Below, piece by piece: positions 17,606 through 25,835 of a stretch of 64,000 nucleotides of DNA (positions are counted from its first letter, which is position 1; every line of letters starts with the position of its first letter). The position numbers were made by a program, and so were the translations under genes. The stretch covers positions 1 through 64,000 of the forward strand of contig NZ_SMKR01000011.1 of NCBI RefSeq assembly GCF_004348725.1, read 5' to 3'. Under the pieces are notes generated by a model, which did not search any database, had not been told where the DNA came from, and worked only from the letters and a program-made list of their open reading frames with translations. Origin of the DNA: Kribbella turkmenica (GTDB lineage: Bacteria; Actinomycetota; Actinomycetes; Propionibacteriales; Kribbellaceae).

Positions 17606-17706
17606 GGGGCCTCCCGGCCTGGACTGAGGAGTGTAGAAAGCGAAGCGCCTGCAACGACGAGGGGGAGCCGGGAATCAGGGCCCCATGACACGGCGTGCCG
17701 GAGGCC
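17600..17706 (-). repeat. dispersed leader repeat, copy A
   Basis: A hairpin-forming element whose ends are GGTCATGGGGC and GCCCCATGAC. Over 91 nt (17600-17690) it matches 59443-59533 in about 76 positions by hand alignment, and similarity continues about 16 nt further. It holds the stop codon of the dehydratase, the Shine-Dalgarno sequence and the ATG of the glycosidase. One frame through it ends LLSPGREAP-stop with the TGA overlapping that ATG, exactly as in copy B. Confidence 0.7.
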
Positions 17707-18964
17707 CGGCAGAAGGTGCGGGGTCGGCCCAATCGGTGTTCGGGAGCAGGGGGTACCAGTCCGGGCGTGCCGGGTCGCGGTCGTACGGGTAGGGGCCGAG
17801 CTCGCGGAACAGCTCGGCGTACTCGGCGAGTTTGTCGCGGTCCAGCTCGACGCCCAGGCCGGGACCGTCGGGGACGGCGATCGCGCCGCCGCCGTACGGA
17901 AGCTTGCCGCCGGCAATGATGTCGTCCCGCAGGTGGTGGTAGTGGGCGTCGGCCGCGAACGAGAGGTTCGGTACGACGGCACCCAGGTGGAGCATCGTGG
18001 CCAGCTGGATGCCGAGCTCGCCCGAGGAGTGCACGGCGACGCCGAGCTGGAACGTCTCGCAGACGCCGGCGGCCTTGATGCACGGCCGGATGCCGCCCCA
18101 GAACGTGGTGTCCAGCAGGATCACGTCGACCGCGGGGTCGCGGACGTTGGCAGCGAGCTGCTCGAAGTTCACCACCACGGTGTTGGTGGCCAGTGGGATG
18201 GCGGTGTTCTCGCGGACCCGGCGCATCCCGTTCAGGCCCCAGGTCGGGTCCTCCAGGTAGTCGTTGTCGAGGTCCTCGATGCCCCGGGCGAACCGGATCG
18301 CCTCCTCGACGCCGAGCGCGCCGTTCGGGTCGAACCGCACCCGGTGACCGGGGAACGCCTCGGCCAGCGCGCGGAAGCACTCGCGCTCATAGTCCGGCGG
18401 GAAGACGCCGCCCTTGAGCTTGTGCACGCTGAAGCCGTGCTCGTCGACGAGCTCCCGCGCGTGCTCGACCAGCTGCTCGGCGGTCCGGATCTCCCCGGTG
18501 CCGTCGTCGGCCGGGTGCCGGAAGAACAGGTAGCTCGCGAACGGCACCGTCGAGCGGACCTTGCCGCCGAGCAGCTCGTGCACGGGCACGCCGTGCTCCT
18601 TGCCCTGCAAATCCAGGCAGGCGAACTCGATCGCCGCGAGCAGCTGCGTGCGGTTGTTGTACAGGCTCGCGGTCGGGTTGGCGAGCATCCAGCGCAGTGC
18701 CTCGGTCCGGGCCGGATCGTGGCCGACCAGGTACGGCTTCAGACCGGTGACCGCGGCCTCGGCGCTCTGCCCGCCGCCGCCCATCTCGCCCAGACCGATC
18801 AGTCCGTTGTCGGCCTCGACCTCGACGACCGTACGGACGAAGCGGCCCCAGTGCGCGCCGTTGCTGTGCCGCAGCGGCGCCTCGAGCGGCATCGTCACGG
18901 TGGTCGCCCGGATGTCCACGATTTTCATGGCTTCCCGCACCCCATCACCCCGGTCCGGCTTCAC
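17675..18964 (-). CDS. enolase-superfamily sugar-acid dehydratase (glucarate dehydratase-like)
   Basis: A 429-residue member of the mandelate racemase/glucarate dehydratase group. Counting from the internal Met at 18928, Lys170-x-Lys172 (HKLKGG), Asp200/Asn202 (DPNG), Glu226-Asp227 (EDP), Asn249 (ATN) and His in AVHSSGE are in GlucD-like positions. It should remove water from an aldaric or aldonic acid. The GTG start at 18964 has GGAGGA 6 nt upstream and overlaps the SDR stop by GTGA; the ATG at 18928 is the alternative. The C-terminal [11 protein letters not shown] lies in repeat A, so the tail is probably recruited sequence. Confidence 0.85.
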   Translation of the reverse strand: MKPDRGDGVREAMKIVDIRATTVTMPLEAPLRHSNGAHWGRFVRTVVEVEADNGLIGLGEMGGGGQSAEAAVTGLKPYLVGHDPARTEALRWMLANPTASLYNNRTQLLAAIEFACLDLQGKEHGVPVHELLGGKVRSTVPFASYLFFRHPADDGTGEIRTAEQLVEHARELVDEHGFSVHKLKGGVFPPDYERECFRALAEAFPGHRVRFDPNGALGVEEAIRFARGIEDLDNDYLEDPTWGLNGMRRVRENTAIPLATNTVVVNFEQLAANVRDPAVDVILLDTTFWGGIRPCIKAAGVCETFQLGVAVHSSGELGIQLATMLHLGAVVPNLSFAADAHYHHLRDDIIAGGKLPYGGGAIAVPDGPGLGVELDRDKLAEYAELFRELGPYPYDRDPARPDWYPLLPNTDWADPAPSAGPPARRVMGP

Positions 18965-19734
18965 TTCTGATCCTCCGGCAGGACGACGGCCAAGCCGGCG
19001 GTCAGCCCACCATCGACCTTCACGTCCGCCCCGGTGACGAAGGCCGCGGCCGGGGACGCCAGGAAGTGGATGACCTCGGCCACCTCACCCGGGGTCGCCA
19101 CCCGGCCGATCGGATGCGACCGGCCCCACTCGGCGACCACGTCGCCCGTCGACCGCCCACCACCGAACTCGGCGGCCGACGTCCGCAGCATCGGCGTGTC
19201 CACCGAGCCCGGGCAGACCGCGTTCACCCGGATCCCGTCGGCGGCGTGGTCCACCGCCATCGCCCGGACCAGGGACAGCAACGCGCCCTTTCCCATCGAG
19301 TACGCCGCCACACTCTTCTGCGCGGCGTACGCCTGCACGGACGCCACCACGACGACACTTCCGCCCCGGGGCAACTTCGGCACGAACGCCTGACAGGCGA
19401 AGAACACCCCGCCGACGTTCACCGCCATCACCTCGTCGAAGACCTCCGGCGGGGTGTCCACGACCGTCCCGTACCGCTGCACACCCGCAGCACAAACCAG
19501 CACGTCGACACGGCCGAGGTCCGCGGCGGCAGCGGCGAGCGCGGCACGGTCACCGACGTCGACCACCAGACCGCGCACCCCGAGCTCCTTCTCGAGCGCC
19601 GCCAGGGCGTCCGCGTCCCGGTCGAGGGCGACGACGCTGTCGCCGGAGGCGGCGAAGCGCTCGACGGCACCTCGCCCGATGCCGGCCGCACCCCCGGTGA
19701 CGACGACGGTGCGAGTACCGGACGCCAGGGCCAT
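18961..19734 (-). CDS. SDR-family oxidoreductase of the carbohydrate operon
   Basis: A 257-residue classical [14 protein letters not shown] (nucleotide binding), CAAG, catalytic Ser/Tyr-Lys in [22 protein letters not shown], and C-terminal [13 protein letters not shown]. It probably oxidises the released sugar at C1 or a hydroxyl group before dehydration by the next enzyme. The ATG at 19734 overlaps the stop of a 28-codon mini-ORF (TGATG); GTG 19737 is an alternative. The start region lies in the 3' arm of a long hairpin (19729-19798), which could limit initiation unless the mini-ORF is translated. Confidence 0.88.
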   Translation of the reverse strand: MALASGTRTVVVTGGAAGIGRGAVERFAASGDSVVALDRDADALAALEKELGVRGLVVDVGDRAALAAAAADLGRVDVLVCAAGVQRYGTVVDTPPEVFDEVMAVNVGGVFFACQAFVPKLPRGGSVVVVASVQAYAAQKSVAAYSMGKGALLSLVRAMAVDHAADGIRVNAVCPGSVDTPMLRTSAAEFGGGRSTGDVVAEWGRSHPIGRVATPGEVAEVIHFLASPAAAFVTGADVKVDGGLTAGLAVVLPEDQK

Positions 19735-19798
19735 CACAATTCCCCGATCCCGGCCGGCCGACGCTCACCGCGTCCGCCATCGGGCGATTGTGATGGCC
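19729..19798 (-). promoter_or_regulatory. hairpin enclosing the SDR ribosome site and start codon
   Basis: GGCCATCACAAT (19729-19740) is the reverse complement of ATTGTGATGGCC (19787-19798). After a 2x2 internal loop a further 6 bp pair (CCCGAT 19743-19748 with ATCGGG 19779-19784). On the mRNA the 3' arm holds GGGGA and the GTGATG start. The stem would hide the SDR start, and ribosomes translating the mini-ORF would open it. Confidence 0.6.
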
Positions 19799-19820
19799 TG
19801 GCGGTCCATAGCTGCTGCAT
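19734..19820 (-). CDS. 28-codon mini-ORF coupled to the SDR gene
   Basis: ATG preceded at 5 nt by GGAGGATTC, one of the best ribosome sites in the operon. It encodes a 28-residue polar peptide starting MQQLWTARPS and ending GIGEL. Its TGA overlaps the SDR ATG as TGATG. It begins 15 nt after the permease stop. Probably a coupling leader rather than a functional peptide. Confidence 0.45.
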   Translation of the reverse strand: MQQLWTARPSQSPDGGRGERRPAGIGEL

Positions 19821-19835
19821 GAATCCTCCGAGAGA

Positions 19836-20660
19836 TCAGAACTGACCGAGGGCGAGGCCCCGGGAGAAGAAGCGTTGTGCGGCCAGGAAGAGGATGACCG
19901 TGGGCAGCGACACCAGCAGACCGCCGGCGAGCACGGTCGGCAGCGCGGCGCCGCCGTACGTGCTCTGCAGGCCGGTGAGCGCCGGCATGATCGGGCGGAC
20001 CGACTCGGACTGGCTCAGGGTCAGGCCGAGCAGCAGGTCGTTCCAGACGAAGGTGGCCTGCAGGATGAAGATCGCGGCCAGCGCCGACCCGGCCATCGGC
20101 AGGTAGATGCTGCGGAAGATCCGGAACATCCCGCCGCCGTCGACGATCGCCGCTTCGAACACGCTACGCGCGATCCCGGTGAAGAAGTTGCGCATCACGA
20201 ACGCCGAGAACGGAACGCTGATCGCGGTGTAGACGATGATCATGCCGGTCCGGGTGTCGTACAGGCCGGTGTCGGCGTACCCGGAGAACAGCGGCATCAG
20301 CACCATCTGCAGCGGGAAGATCGTGCCGCCGAAGATGACGACGAACCAGAGGAAGCCGTAGCGCAGCCGCAGGACGACGATCGCGTACCCTGCGGCCGCC
20401 CCGATCAGGACGGCGAGGATCGGCGACACCACGCTGTAGAGGGTCGTCGCGACCAGGGTGTCGCCGAGCGCGGCCTTGTCCCACGCCTCGGCGAAGTTGC
20501 CGAACAGCGAGAACCCGGACGGTTCCCACACCGTCGCCGCATCGTACCCGTCGACGGACTTCGACGCGTTCACGATCAGCAGGTAGAGCGGTGTCAGCCA
20601 GATCAGGCCGAGGACGACGAGCACCGCCGTCCGGACCGGCCCGGAGGAGGTCTTGTTCAC
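19836..20660 (-). CDS. carbohydrate ABC transporter permease (MalG type)
   Basis: A 274-residue CUT1 inner-membrane permease with six helices and the ATPase-contact EAA loop SVFEAAIVDGGGMFRIFRSIYLP. The GTG at 20660 overlaps the preceding permease stop (GTGA) and has GGGGGAG 5 nt upstream; the frame is open to 20915 but that part lies inside the first permease gene. With the binding protein and the other permease it imports a sugar or oligosaccharide. No ATPase gene is linked, so a shared MsiK-like ATPase is inferred, as known in Streptomyces. Confidence 0.9.
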   Translation of the reverse strand: MNKTSSGPVRTAVLVVLGLIWLTPLYLLIVNASKSVDGYDAATVWEPSGFSLFGNFAEAWDKAALGDTLVATTLYSVVSPILAVLIGAAAGYAIVVLRLRYGFLWFVVIFGGTIFPLQMVLMPLFSGYADTGLYDTRTGMIIVYTAISVPFSAFVMRNFFTGIARSVFEAAIVDGGGMFRIFRSIYLPMAGSALAAIFILQATFVWNDLLLGLTLSQSESVRPIMPALTGLQSTYGGAALPTVLAGGLLVSLPTVILFLAAQRFFSRGLALGQF

Positions 20661-21586
20661 TTCGGCTCCCCCAGTTGGTAGCGCAGGTACAGGATCGACG
20701 CGGCGAACGTGACCAGGCTCAGGAACAGCGCGATCGCGGAGCCCTGGCCGTAGTCGTTCAGCACGAACGTCTCCTTGTACATCGAGAGCGCGAGCGTCTC
20801 GGACGACGTACCAGGACCGCCCTGGGTCATCACCCAGACGACGTCGAAGGTCTTCAGGCTGCCGACGATCGACAGTCCGATGACCACCGTGGTGATCGGC
20901 CGGAGCTGCGGCCACAGGTGGTGCGAGAAGAGCCGCAAGCCCTCGGCGCCGTCCAGCCGGGCGGCCTCGAGCGGCTCGGCCGGGATGGACTGCAGCCCGA
21001 CCACGAACAGCAGCGCGTTCACGCCGGCCGCCTGCCAGGTGACGGCGACGATCATCATCAGCGTGTTGCCCGGACCGGCCTGCAGCCAGCCGGTGTGCTC
21101 ACCCGGCAGCCCGAAGAACCCCAATGCTTGTCCGAGCGCGCCGTCCGGCTGCAGCACGAACCCCCAGATGACACCCACGGCCACACCGGAGATCGCGTAC
21201 GGCAGCAGGAACGGCAACCGCAGCCACGTGCCCCACTTGTGACCGTACGTCAGTACGGCGACCAGCAGCCCGAGCACCACGGGGAGCGACACCATGCCGA
21301 CAACCCACAGCAGGGTGTTGACCAGCGCCCCTACCAGATCCGGGTCGCTGAACATCGCCTGGTAGTTGGCCAGCCCGGACCACACCGGCGACGCGAGCCC
21401 GTCGTAGTCGGTGAAGCTGACATATGTCGTCCACAGGAACGGCAGGTACAGCAGCAGCGCGACCACGGCCACGGCCGGCACCCCGAAGAGCGGCGCCACC
21501 CGGGCACCGGTCCGTGCCGAGGTGCTGGCCGGCGCCGCGCCGGCCCGCTGCTTGGCAGGGGCCGGCGGCTGGATGGTCGACGTCAC
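20657..21586 (-). CDS. carbohydrate ABC transporter permease (MalF/UgpA type)
   Basis: A 309-residue CUT1 permease with an Ala/Pro-rich cytoplasmic N-terminus, six helices and EAA loop EPLEAARLDGAEGLRLFSHHLWP. The GTG start at 21586 overlaps the binding-protein stop by GTGA, fixing the start; longer readings up to 21724 lie within the binding-protein gene. It pairs with the MalG-type permease at 19836-20660. Confidence 0.9.
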   Translation of the reverse strand: MTSTIQPPAPAKQRAGAAPASTSARTGARVAPLFGVPAVAVVALLLYLPFLWTTYVSFTDYDGLASPVWSGLANYQAMFSDPDLVGALVNTLLWVVGMVSLPVVLGLLVAVLTYGHKWGTWLRLPFLLPYAISGVAVGVIWGFVLQPDGALGQALGFFGLPGEHTGWLQAGPGNTLMMIVAVTWQAAGVNALLFVVGLQSIPAEPLEAARLDGAEGLRLFSHHLWPQLRPITTVVIGLSIVGSLKTFDVVWVMTQGGPGTSSETLALSMYKETFVLNDYGQGSAIALFLSLVTFAASILYLRYQLGEPK

Positions 21587-22878
21587 TTCTGCTTGGCCCA
21601 GTACGCGTCCGCCTCGGCCTGGATCTTCTGCAGGCCGGGCATCGGATCGCCCGGCTTGGTGACGAACGCGCCGAACACCTCGAGCGCCTTGTTCGCGACC
21701 GGGACCGGCGTCGCCTCGAACCACCGGTTGATCAGCCGGTAACTAGCACTGCCGTCGCCGCCGACATCCTTGTTCAGCGCCGCCAGGCTCGGGTCCTTGA
21801 CCTCGGCCTTCGGGTTGAAGGACAGGTCGCCGCGGGAGTTCGCCCACGCGGTCTGCGCCTGCGGGGTGACCCACCACTCGGTCCACTTCTTCACCGTGGA
21901 GGTGTGCTCGCTCTGAGCCGCCGAGCACACCGGGCCGGTCTCGAAGATCATCGAGGTCTTCGGCAGCGACGCGTTCACGTTCGGGATGACGAAGAAGTCG
22001 TAGTCGGTGCCCGCCTTCATCTTCAGCGAGTTCAGGTTCCCGCTGAACCAGGTGCCGAAGTTGATCATGCCGACGTCACCGTTCTTCAGCTGCGCCTGCG
22101 GCTCGGTCTTCGCGCCCGGGTCGCTGAAGTAGCCGGCGTCGATCATCTTCTTCCAGTCGTTCATCACCTCGACCACACCCGGGTCGGTGTACTTCGCCTT
22201 GCCCGCGGCCAGGGCGTCGTACAGGTCCGGGTCCTTGCCGGCCAGCAGCGTCTCGAACCAGACGAAGCTGAACAGGATGTTGGTCTGGTAGAACGGTTTC
22301 ACCCCGGCCGCCTTGACCTTGTCGGCGACCGCGAGCAGCTCCGGCCAGGTCTTCGGAGTCTGGGTGATCCCGGCCTTCTTGAAGACGGCCTTGTTGTAGT
22401 ACATCACCCAGTAGCCTGCGAGCAGCGGGAGGCAGTACTGCTTGTCGTCGTAGGTGAAGTACTGCTTGAGCTGCTCCGGTACGTTGCCGTCGGCAATCGC
22501 CTTGTCCCACTGCTCGGTGGTCTCGGCGACCAGCTTCTGGTCGACCAGGTCCTCCAGCTCCTTGCCGGTGTGCCAGGTGAACAGATCCGCCTTCTCCTTG
22601 GTCCGGAACGACGACCGGATGAACGCGGTGTAGGTGTTGGAGTCGGAATACCCGACCGGCTCCATCCCGACGCCGATGTCCTTCTTGCTGGCCGCGCCGA
22701 CCTGGACGAAGGCGTCCTTCCAGCCGCCCTTGTCGTTGTAGAACTTGAGCGAGTCGACCGGCTTGTCCTCGCCCTCGGCGCCTTCCGGGCCGCCACCCCC
22801 GCCGCCGCAGGCGGACAGCACGAGCGCACCGGCCACCGCCAGAGCGGTCAGTGCTTTCCGGTTCGTGATGCGTTGCAT
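21583..22878 (-). CDS. ABC transporter solute-binding lipoprotein
   Basis: A 431-residue family 1 binding protein. Lipobox LSAC places the lipidated cysteine at residue 24, followed by a Gly-rich spacer (CGGGGGG). The body carries typical CUT1 features such as ADLFTWHTGKELEDLVDQ and YWVMYYNKAVFKKAGI. The ATG has GAGAGGAC 6 nt upstream. Located outside the membrane, it should deliver the carbohydrate that the operon consumes; ligand not predictable. Confidence 0.9.
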   Translation of the reverse strand: MQRITNRKALTALAVAGALVLSACGGGGGGPEGAEGEDKPVDSLKFYNDKGGWKDAFVQVGAASKKDIGVGMEPVGYSDSNTYTAFIRSSFRTKEKADLFTWHTGKELEDLVDQKLVAETTEQWDKAIADGNVPEQLKQYFTYDDKQYCLPLLAGYWVMYYNKAVFKKAGITQTPKTWPELLAVADKVKAAGVKPFYQTNILFSFVWFETLLAGKDPDLYDALAAGKAKYTDPGVVEVMNDWKKMIDAGYFSDPGAKTEPQAQLKNGDVGMINFGTWFSGNLNSLKMKAGTDYDFFVIPNVNASLPKTSMIFETGPVCSAAQSEHTSTVKKWTEWWVTPQAQTAWANSRGDLSFNPKAEVKDPSLAALNKDVGGDGSASYRLINRWFEATPVPVANKALEVFGAFVTKPGDPMPGLQKIQAEADAYWAKQK

Positions 22879-22889
22879 GGTGCGTCCTC

Positions 22890-23669
22890 TCAGCTTCGGG
22901 GGTGCTGAAGTCGGTTGTTGATGACGGCAAGGACTCCGTCGAGGTGTTCGCGGGTGAGGAGTTCGGCCAGGTCCGGGTCACCGGCCAGCACGGCCTCGTA
23001 GATCGCCCGGTGCTCGTCCAGGTCGGCCTGCCGGTCGCCGTGGAGGTGCAGGATTTCCAGCTGCTCGCGGACGTTGACGACCGTGACGGACTCGACCACC
23101 TCGGCCAGCGTCGCGTTCCCGGACGCCTGCGCGAGCGAGCGGTGGAAGTCCATGTTGACCTCGGCCAGCTGGGCGTGGTCGGCGGCCGCGATCAGCTCAG
23201 CCGCGGCGGTCAGGTCCATGTTGACCTCGGCCAGCTGGGCGTGGTCGGCGGCCGCGATCAGCTCAGCCGCGGCGGTCAGGTCCTTGTCCATCCGGTGCAG
23301 CGCGGCCTCGGTCCGCACCCGCGCGGCCAGTGCGGCGACCGGCGGCTCGATCAGCGCCCGCGCCTGCAGGAGCTCGATCAACCGGTCGGACGACGGCGGC
23401 GGTGCCAGCGGGTTCGGCAGCACCAGGCGGCCGATGTGCCGACCGACGTACACGCCGGAACCGTGCCGGAGCTCGACCGCCCCGGTTGCCTCGAGCCGGC
23501 GGAGCGCCTCCCGGACGGTCGGTACGGCGACCTTGAACCGGTCGGCGAGCGACCTGACCGACTCGAACTGGTCGCCGGACGCGAGTTTGCGGTCGGCGAT
23601 CAGGGTCAGCATCGACGTCGCCAGGTCGTCGAGCAGACTCCGCCGGACGACACCACCCGGCGCACTCAT
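22890..23669 (-). CDS. GntR/FCD regulator of the carbohydrate operon, with an internal 22-residue duplication
   Basis: A 259-residue regulator: winged helix-turn-helix at about 10-75 (SVRSLADRFKVAVPTVREALRRL) and an FCD domain. Residues 131-152 are repeated exactly as 153-174, encoded by two identical 66-bp units. Without the copy the protein would be 237 residues, normal for the family. The repeat directly precedes DFHRSLAQASGN, whose Asp-x-His element belongs to the FCD ligand/metal site, so effector binding may be altered. The ATG overlaps the preceding gene stop (ATGA). Candidate operator: the inverted repeat at 24876-24900. Confidence 0.88.
   Translation of the reverse strand: MSAPGGVVRRSLLDDLATSMLTLIADRKLASGDQFESVRSLADRFKVAVPTVREALRRLEATGAVELRHGSGVYVGRHIGRLVLPNPLAPPPSSDRLIELLQARALIEPPVAALAARVRTEAALHRMDKDLTAAAELIAAADHAQLAEVNMDLTAAAELIAAADHAQLAEVNMDFHRSLAQASGNATLAEVVESVTVVNVREQLEILHLHGDRQADLDEHRAIYEAVLAGDPDLAELLTREHLDGVLAVINNRLQHPRS
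23148..23279 (-). repeat. exact tandem duplication of 66 bp inside the FCD regulator gene
   Basis: Units 23148-23213 and 23214-23279 are identical, and four further bases (GTCC) continue the match. Being a multiple of three it keeps the frame. Identity at every base indicates a recent event or an assembly artefact. Confidence 0.9.
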
Positions 23670-24841
23670 CGAGTGCCGGCCGCGGTGAGCGTGACGCCGA
23701 CGAATCTCGGGCGGTAGATGCTGACGTCCGCATACAGGTCGTCGTTGGGGTCGAGGCTGTTGACGTTATAGCTGACCAAGAGCGTGTTGCCGCTGCGCAG
23801 GTCGGGGTGGTCGTGTGAGTTGTAGGTGATGATGTCGCCGTCCCCGTAGCTGCCGTACGCGCCGGTCTCCGGCGTCTGGTAGAGCTCGACCGGGTTCACG
23901 AACGGGCCGGTCGGCGAGCAGGAGAAGTACCCGAGGACCCGCCTGCTGAACGGCTCGGTGGTGTCATGCGTGACCAGCACATAGCCGTCGCCCCACCGGG
24001 TCACGCTGTGCTCGTTGGCGACGCCTCCCAGCACGCGCACCGAGGCGTGCTCGTCGGGCGACCATCCGATGCCGGTCCAGTACTCCCATCGTGCGGCCGC
24101 AAGGTCGTCGCCGCGGACTCGCGCGACATGCTGGAACTTCAAGGATCCGAGGTCCTCGACGCCGTAGACGTAGGTGTATTCGCCGTCACGCTGCAGCCAG
24201 GCCGACCACTGCACGTTGGCCGCAGAGGGGATCGGAATCAGCTTCTGGAGCTTGAGTGACGCACTGTCGAACCTGGCCAGGTAGTTGCTGTGCCAGCGCC
24301 AGTCCCACTGACCTGGGCCGGTCTTCTCGAACCGGATCGCCACGACGTCGAGGTTGCGGCCTGAGTTGCTGGTGGCAGCGGCGCCGAACCAGTACCAGCC
24401 GTTGTCCGGCGGTGGCACGAGCGCGGTCGGGTCGGCCGCCGTACCGCCAGTCACGGTTTTCACCGCGTCACCGCGCTGGACGACGAACGAGTTGTTGATG
24501 AACGGCGTCGTGGTCGGGCGGCTGCCGTCGGGGTTGACCGGGCCGAGGAACGTGTCGGAGAAGATCCAGGCGGTCCGGCCGCCGGAGAGCTTGACCGAGT
24601 AGGTGCTGTCGCCGCCGGTCCAGCCCTTGCCGGTGTTGCTGTAGGCGTTCAGCAGGGACTCCGGGTCGGCCTGTGGCTTCGCTTGGGCCGTCCAGTCGGT
24701 CCGGACCGCGTCGCACTGCACCGCGCCCACGGCCTCGGGCTCGGCTGCCTGCGCGGACGGGATGCCGGTTGCCACCAGCACGAGGGCGGCCGCAGCGATG
24801 CCGAGTCGTCGGTTGATTGGCTGTGACTTGTTGGCTCTCAC
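23666..24841 (-). CDS. secreted beta-propeller protein (DUF4185/DUF5005-like), first gene of the carbohydrate operon
   Basis: About 391 residues with a signal peptide (cleavage near AQA/AEPEA). The mature protein is rich in WxF, DxxLGP and DGD loops: TAWIFSDTFLGPVNPDGSRP, GWYWFGAAA and YGSYGDGDIITYNSHDHPDL. This is the pattern of five-bladed propellers found in DUF4185/DUF5005 and GH43-like proteins. It may bind or cut an extracellular glycan whose products the transporter imports. I prefer the GTG at 24841 (GGAGGG 6 nt upstream) over ATG 24862. Its end overlaps the regulator by ATGA. Confidence 0.75.
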   Translation of the reverse strand: MRANKSQPINRRLGIAAAALVLVATGIPSAQAAEPEAVGAVQCDAVRTDWTAQAKPQADPESLLNAYSNTGKGWTGGDSTYSVKLSGGRTAWIFSDTFLGPVNPDGSRPTTTPFINNSFVVQRGDAVKTVTGGTAADPTALVPPPDNGWYWFGAAATSNSGRNLDVVAIRFEKTGPGQWDWRWHSNYLARFDSASLKLQKLIPIPSAANVQWSAWLQRDGEYTYVYGVEDLGSLKFQHVARVRGDDLAAARWEYWTGIGWSPDEHASVRVLGGVANEHSVTRWGDGYVLVTHDTTEPFSRRVLGYFSCSPTGPFVNPVELYQTPETGAYGSYGDGDIITYNSHDHPDLRSGNTLLVSYNVNSLDPNDDLYADVSIYRPRFVGVTLTAAGTR

Positions 24842-24875
24842 GCTGATCCCTCCGGCAATCATTCACCTCACGAGA

Positions 24876-24900
24876 AAATGATCAGATCACTTGGTCATTT
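24876..24900 (-). promoter_or_regulatory. inverted repeat before the carbohydrate operon, probable operator
   Basis: AAATGA (24876-24881) and TCATTT (24895-24900) flank a centre containing TCAGATCA. The site is 35 nt upstream of the first operon gene, where the FCD regulator encoded in the operon would be expected to act. Confidence 0.45.
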
Positions 24901-24975
24901 GCGTGTCAAGAGTCAGGGTCGGTTCAGGGCGAGTACGGGCCGTCGCGCTACCGGCGGGGTGGGAGGATCGACCGC

Positions 24976-25365
24976 ATGAAGAACTTGATCATCAAGTTGC
25001 TCGCCAACGCGGTCGCGCTGGCGATCGCGGCCTGGCTCATCAGCGGGATCACCATCCAGGGTGCGACCACCGGCCGGCGGATCCTCACCCTGCTGATCGT
25101 GGCGGCGATCTTCGGCCTGGTGAACGCGGTGGTGAAGCCGATCGTCAAGCTGCTGTCGCTGCCGTTCATCATCCTGACGCTGGGGCTGCTGATCTTCGTC
25201 ATCAACGCCGCGATGCTGCTGCTCACCTCGTGGATCACCGGGAAGCTGGACGTCCAGTTCCACGTCGCGGACTTCTGGCCGTCCGCGCTGCTCGGCGCCC
25301 TCGTGATCACGATCGTCGGCATGCTGCTCAACGCCGTCCTGCCGGACAAGGCGGAGCTCCGCTGA
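24976..25365 (+). CDS. phage-holin-4-like membrane protein
   Basis: A 129-residue protein with four hydrophobic segments, matching the small Phage_holin_4_2 (YvlD-like) family: MKNLIIKLLANAVALAIAAWL, then GLVNAVVKPIVKLLSLPF and a C-terminal GALVITIVGMLLNAVL. Despite the name these are ordinary chromosomal membrane proteins in actinobacteria; function unknown. Its TGA overlaps the phosphatase ATG (TGATG), so the two form an operon. Confidence 0.85.
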   Translation: MKNLIIKLLANAVALAIAAWLISGITIQGATTGRRILTLLIVAAIFGLVNAVVKPIVKLLSLPFIILTLGLLIFVINAAMLLLTSWITGKLDVQFHVADFWPSALLGALVITIVGMLLNAVLPDKAELR

Positions 25366-25835
25366 TGCTCCCCGGTGCGGAGCACTTGGGAGACGTGGTC
25401 CAGATGCGGAAGGTCGAGATCGTCTGCAGCGGCAACATCTGCCGGTCGCCGATCGGGGAGGTGGTGCTGCGCGCGAAGCTGGCCGAGGCCGGGATCGACG
25501 ACGTGGTCGTCACCAGCTCGGGGACCGGCGGGTGGCACGTCGGCGACCCGATGGACCCGCGGGCCGCGGCGGCGCTGCGCCGCCGCGGGTACGACGGCAG
25601 CGCCCACCGGGCGCAGCAGTTCCGGGCCGACTGGTTCGGCGACCGGGACCTCGTGCTGGCGATGGACTCCGGGCATCTCTCGGAGCTGACCCGGCGCGGC
25701 GGGACGGTCCAGCTGTTCGCCGACATCGACGTACCGGACCCGTACTACGGCGAGGAGGAAGGGTTCGACGAGATCCTCGACCAGATCGAGAAGGCGGCCG
25801 ACGTGTGGGTCGGCCGCCTCCGCACTCCGTCCTAG
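25365..25835 (+). CDS. low-molecular-weight protein tyrosine phosphatase
   Basis: A 156-residue phosphatase with P-loop VCSGNICRSP (nucleophile Cys, essential Arg) and the general acid in VPDPYYGE. It dephosphorylates phosphotyrosine or related substrates. The ATG at 25365 is coupled to the upstream membrane protein by TGATG; an internal ATG at 25404, closer to the domain edge, is the alternative. Its stop shares the tetramer CTAG with the convergent phosphofructokinase stop. Confidence 0.9.
   Translation: MLPGAEHLGDVVQMRKVEIVCSGNICRSPIGEVVLRAKLAEAGIDDVVVTSSGTGGWHVGDPMDPRAAAALRRRGYDGSAHRAQQFRADWFGDRDLVLAMDSGHLSELTRRGGTVQLFADIDVPDPYYGEEEGFDEILDQIEKAADVWVGRLRTPS

Noticed and set aside
17602-17982. 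126-codon minus-strand frame ending LLSPGREAP
   Set aside because: Its upstream two-thirds is a shadow of the dehydratase. Only the part inside the leader repeat is of interest and is treated there.
22076-22981. Alternative protein in the binding-protein region
   Set aside because: Shadow frame; the lipoprotein frame has lipobox, length and family motifs.
24976-25365. Prophage suggested by a holin-like gene and a phage-lysozyme-like domain at 13118
   Set aside because: Holin-4-like proteins are ordinary chromosomal membrane proteins, and there are no capsid, tail, integrase or attachment sites.
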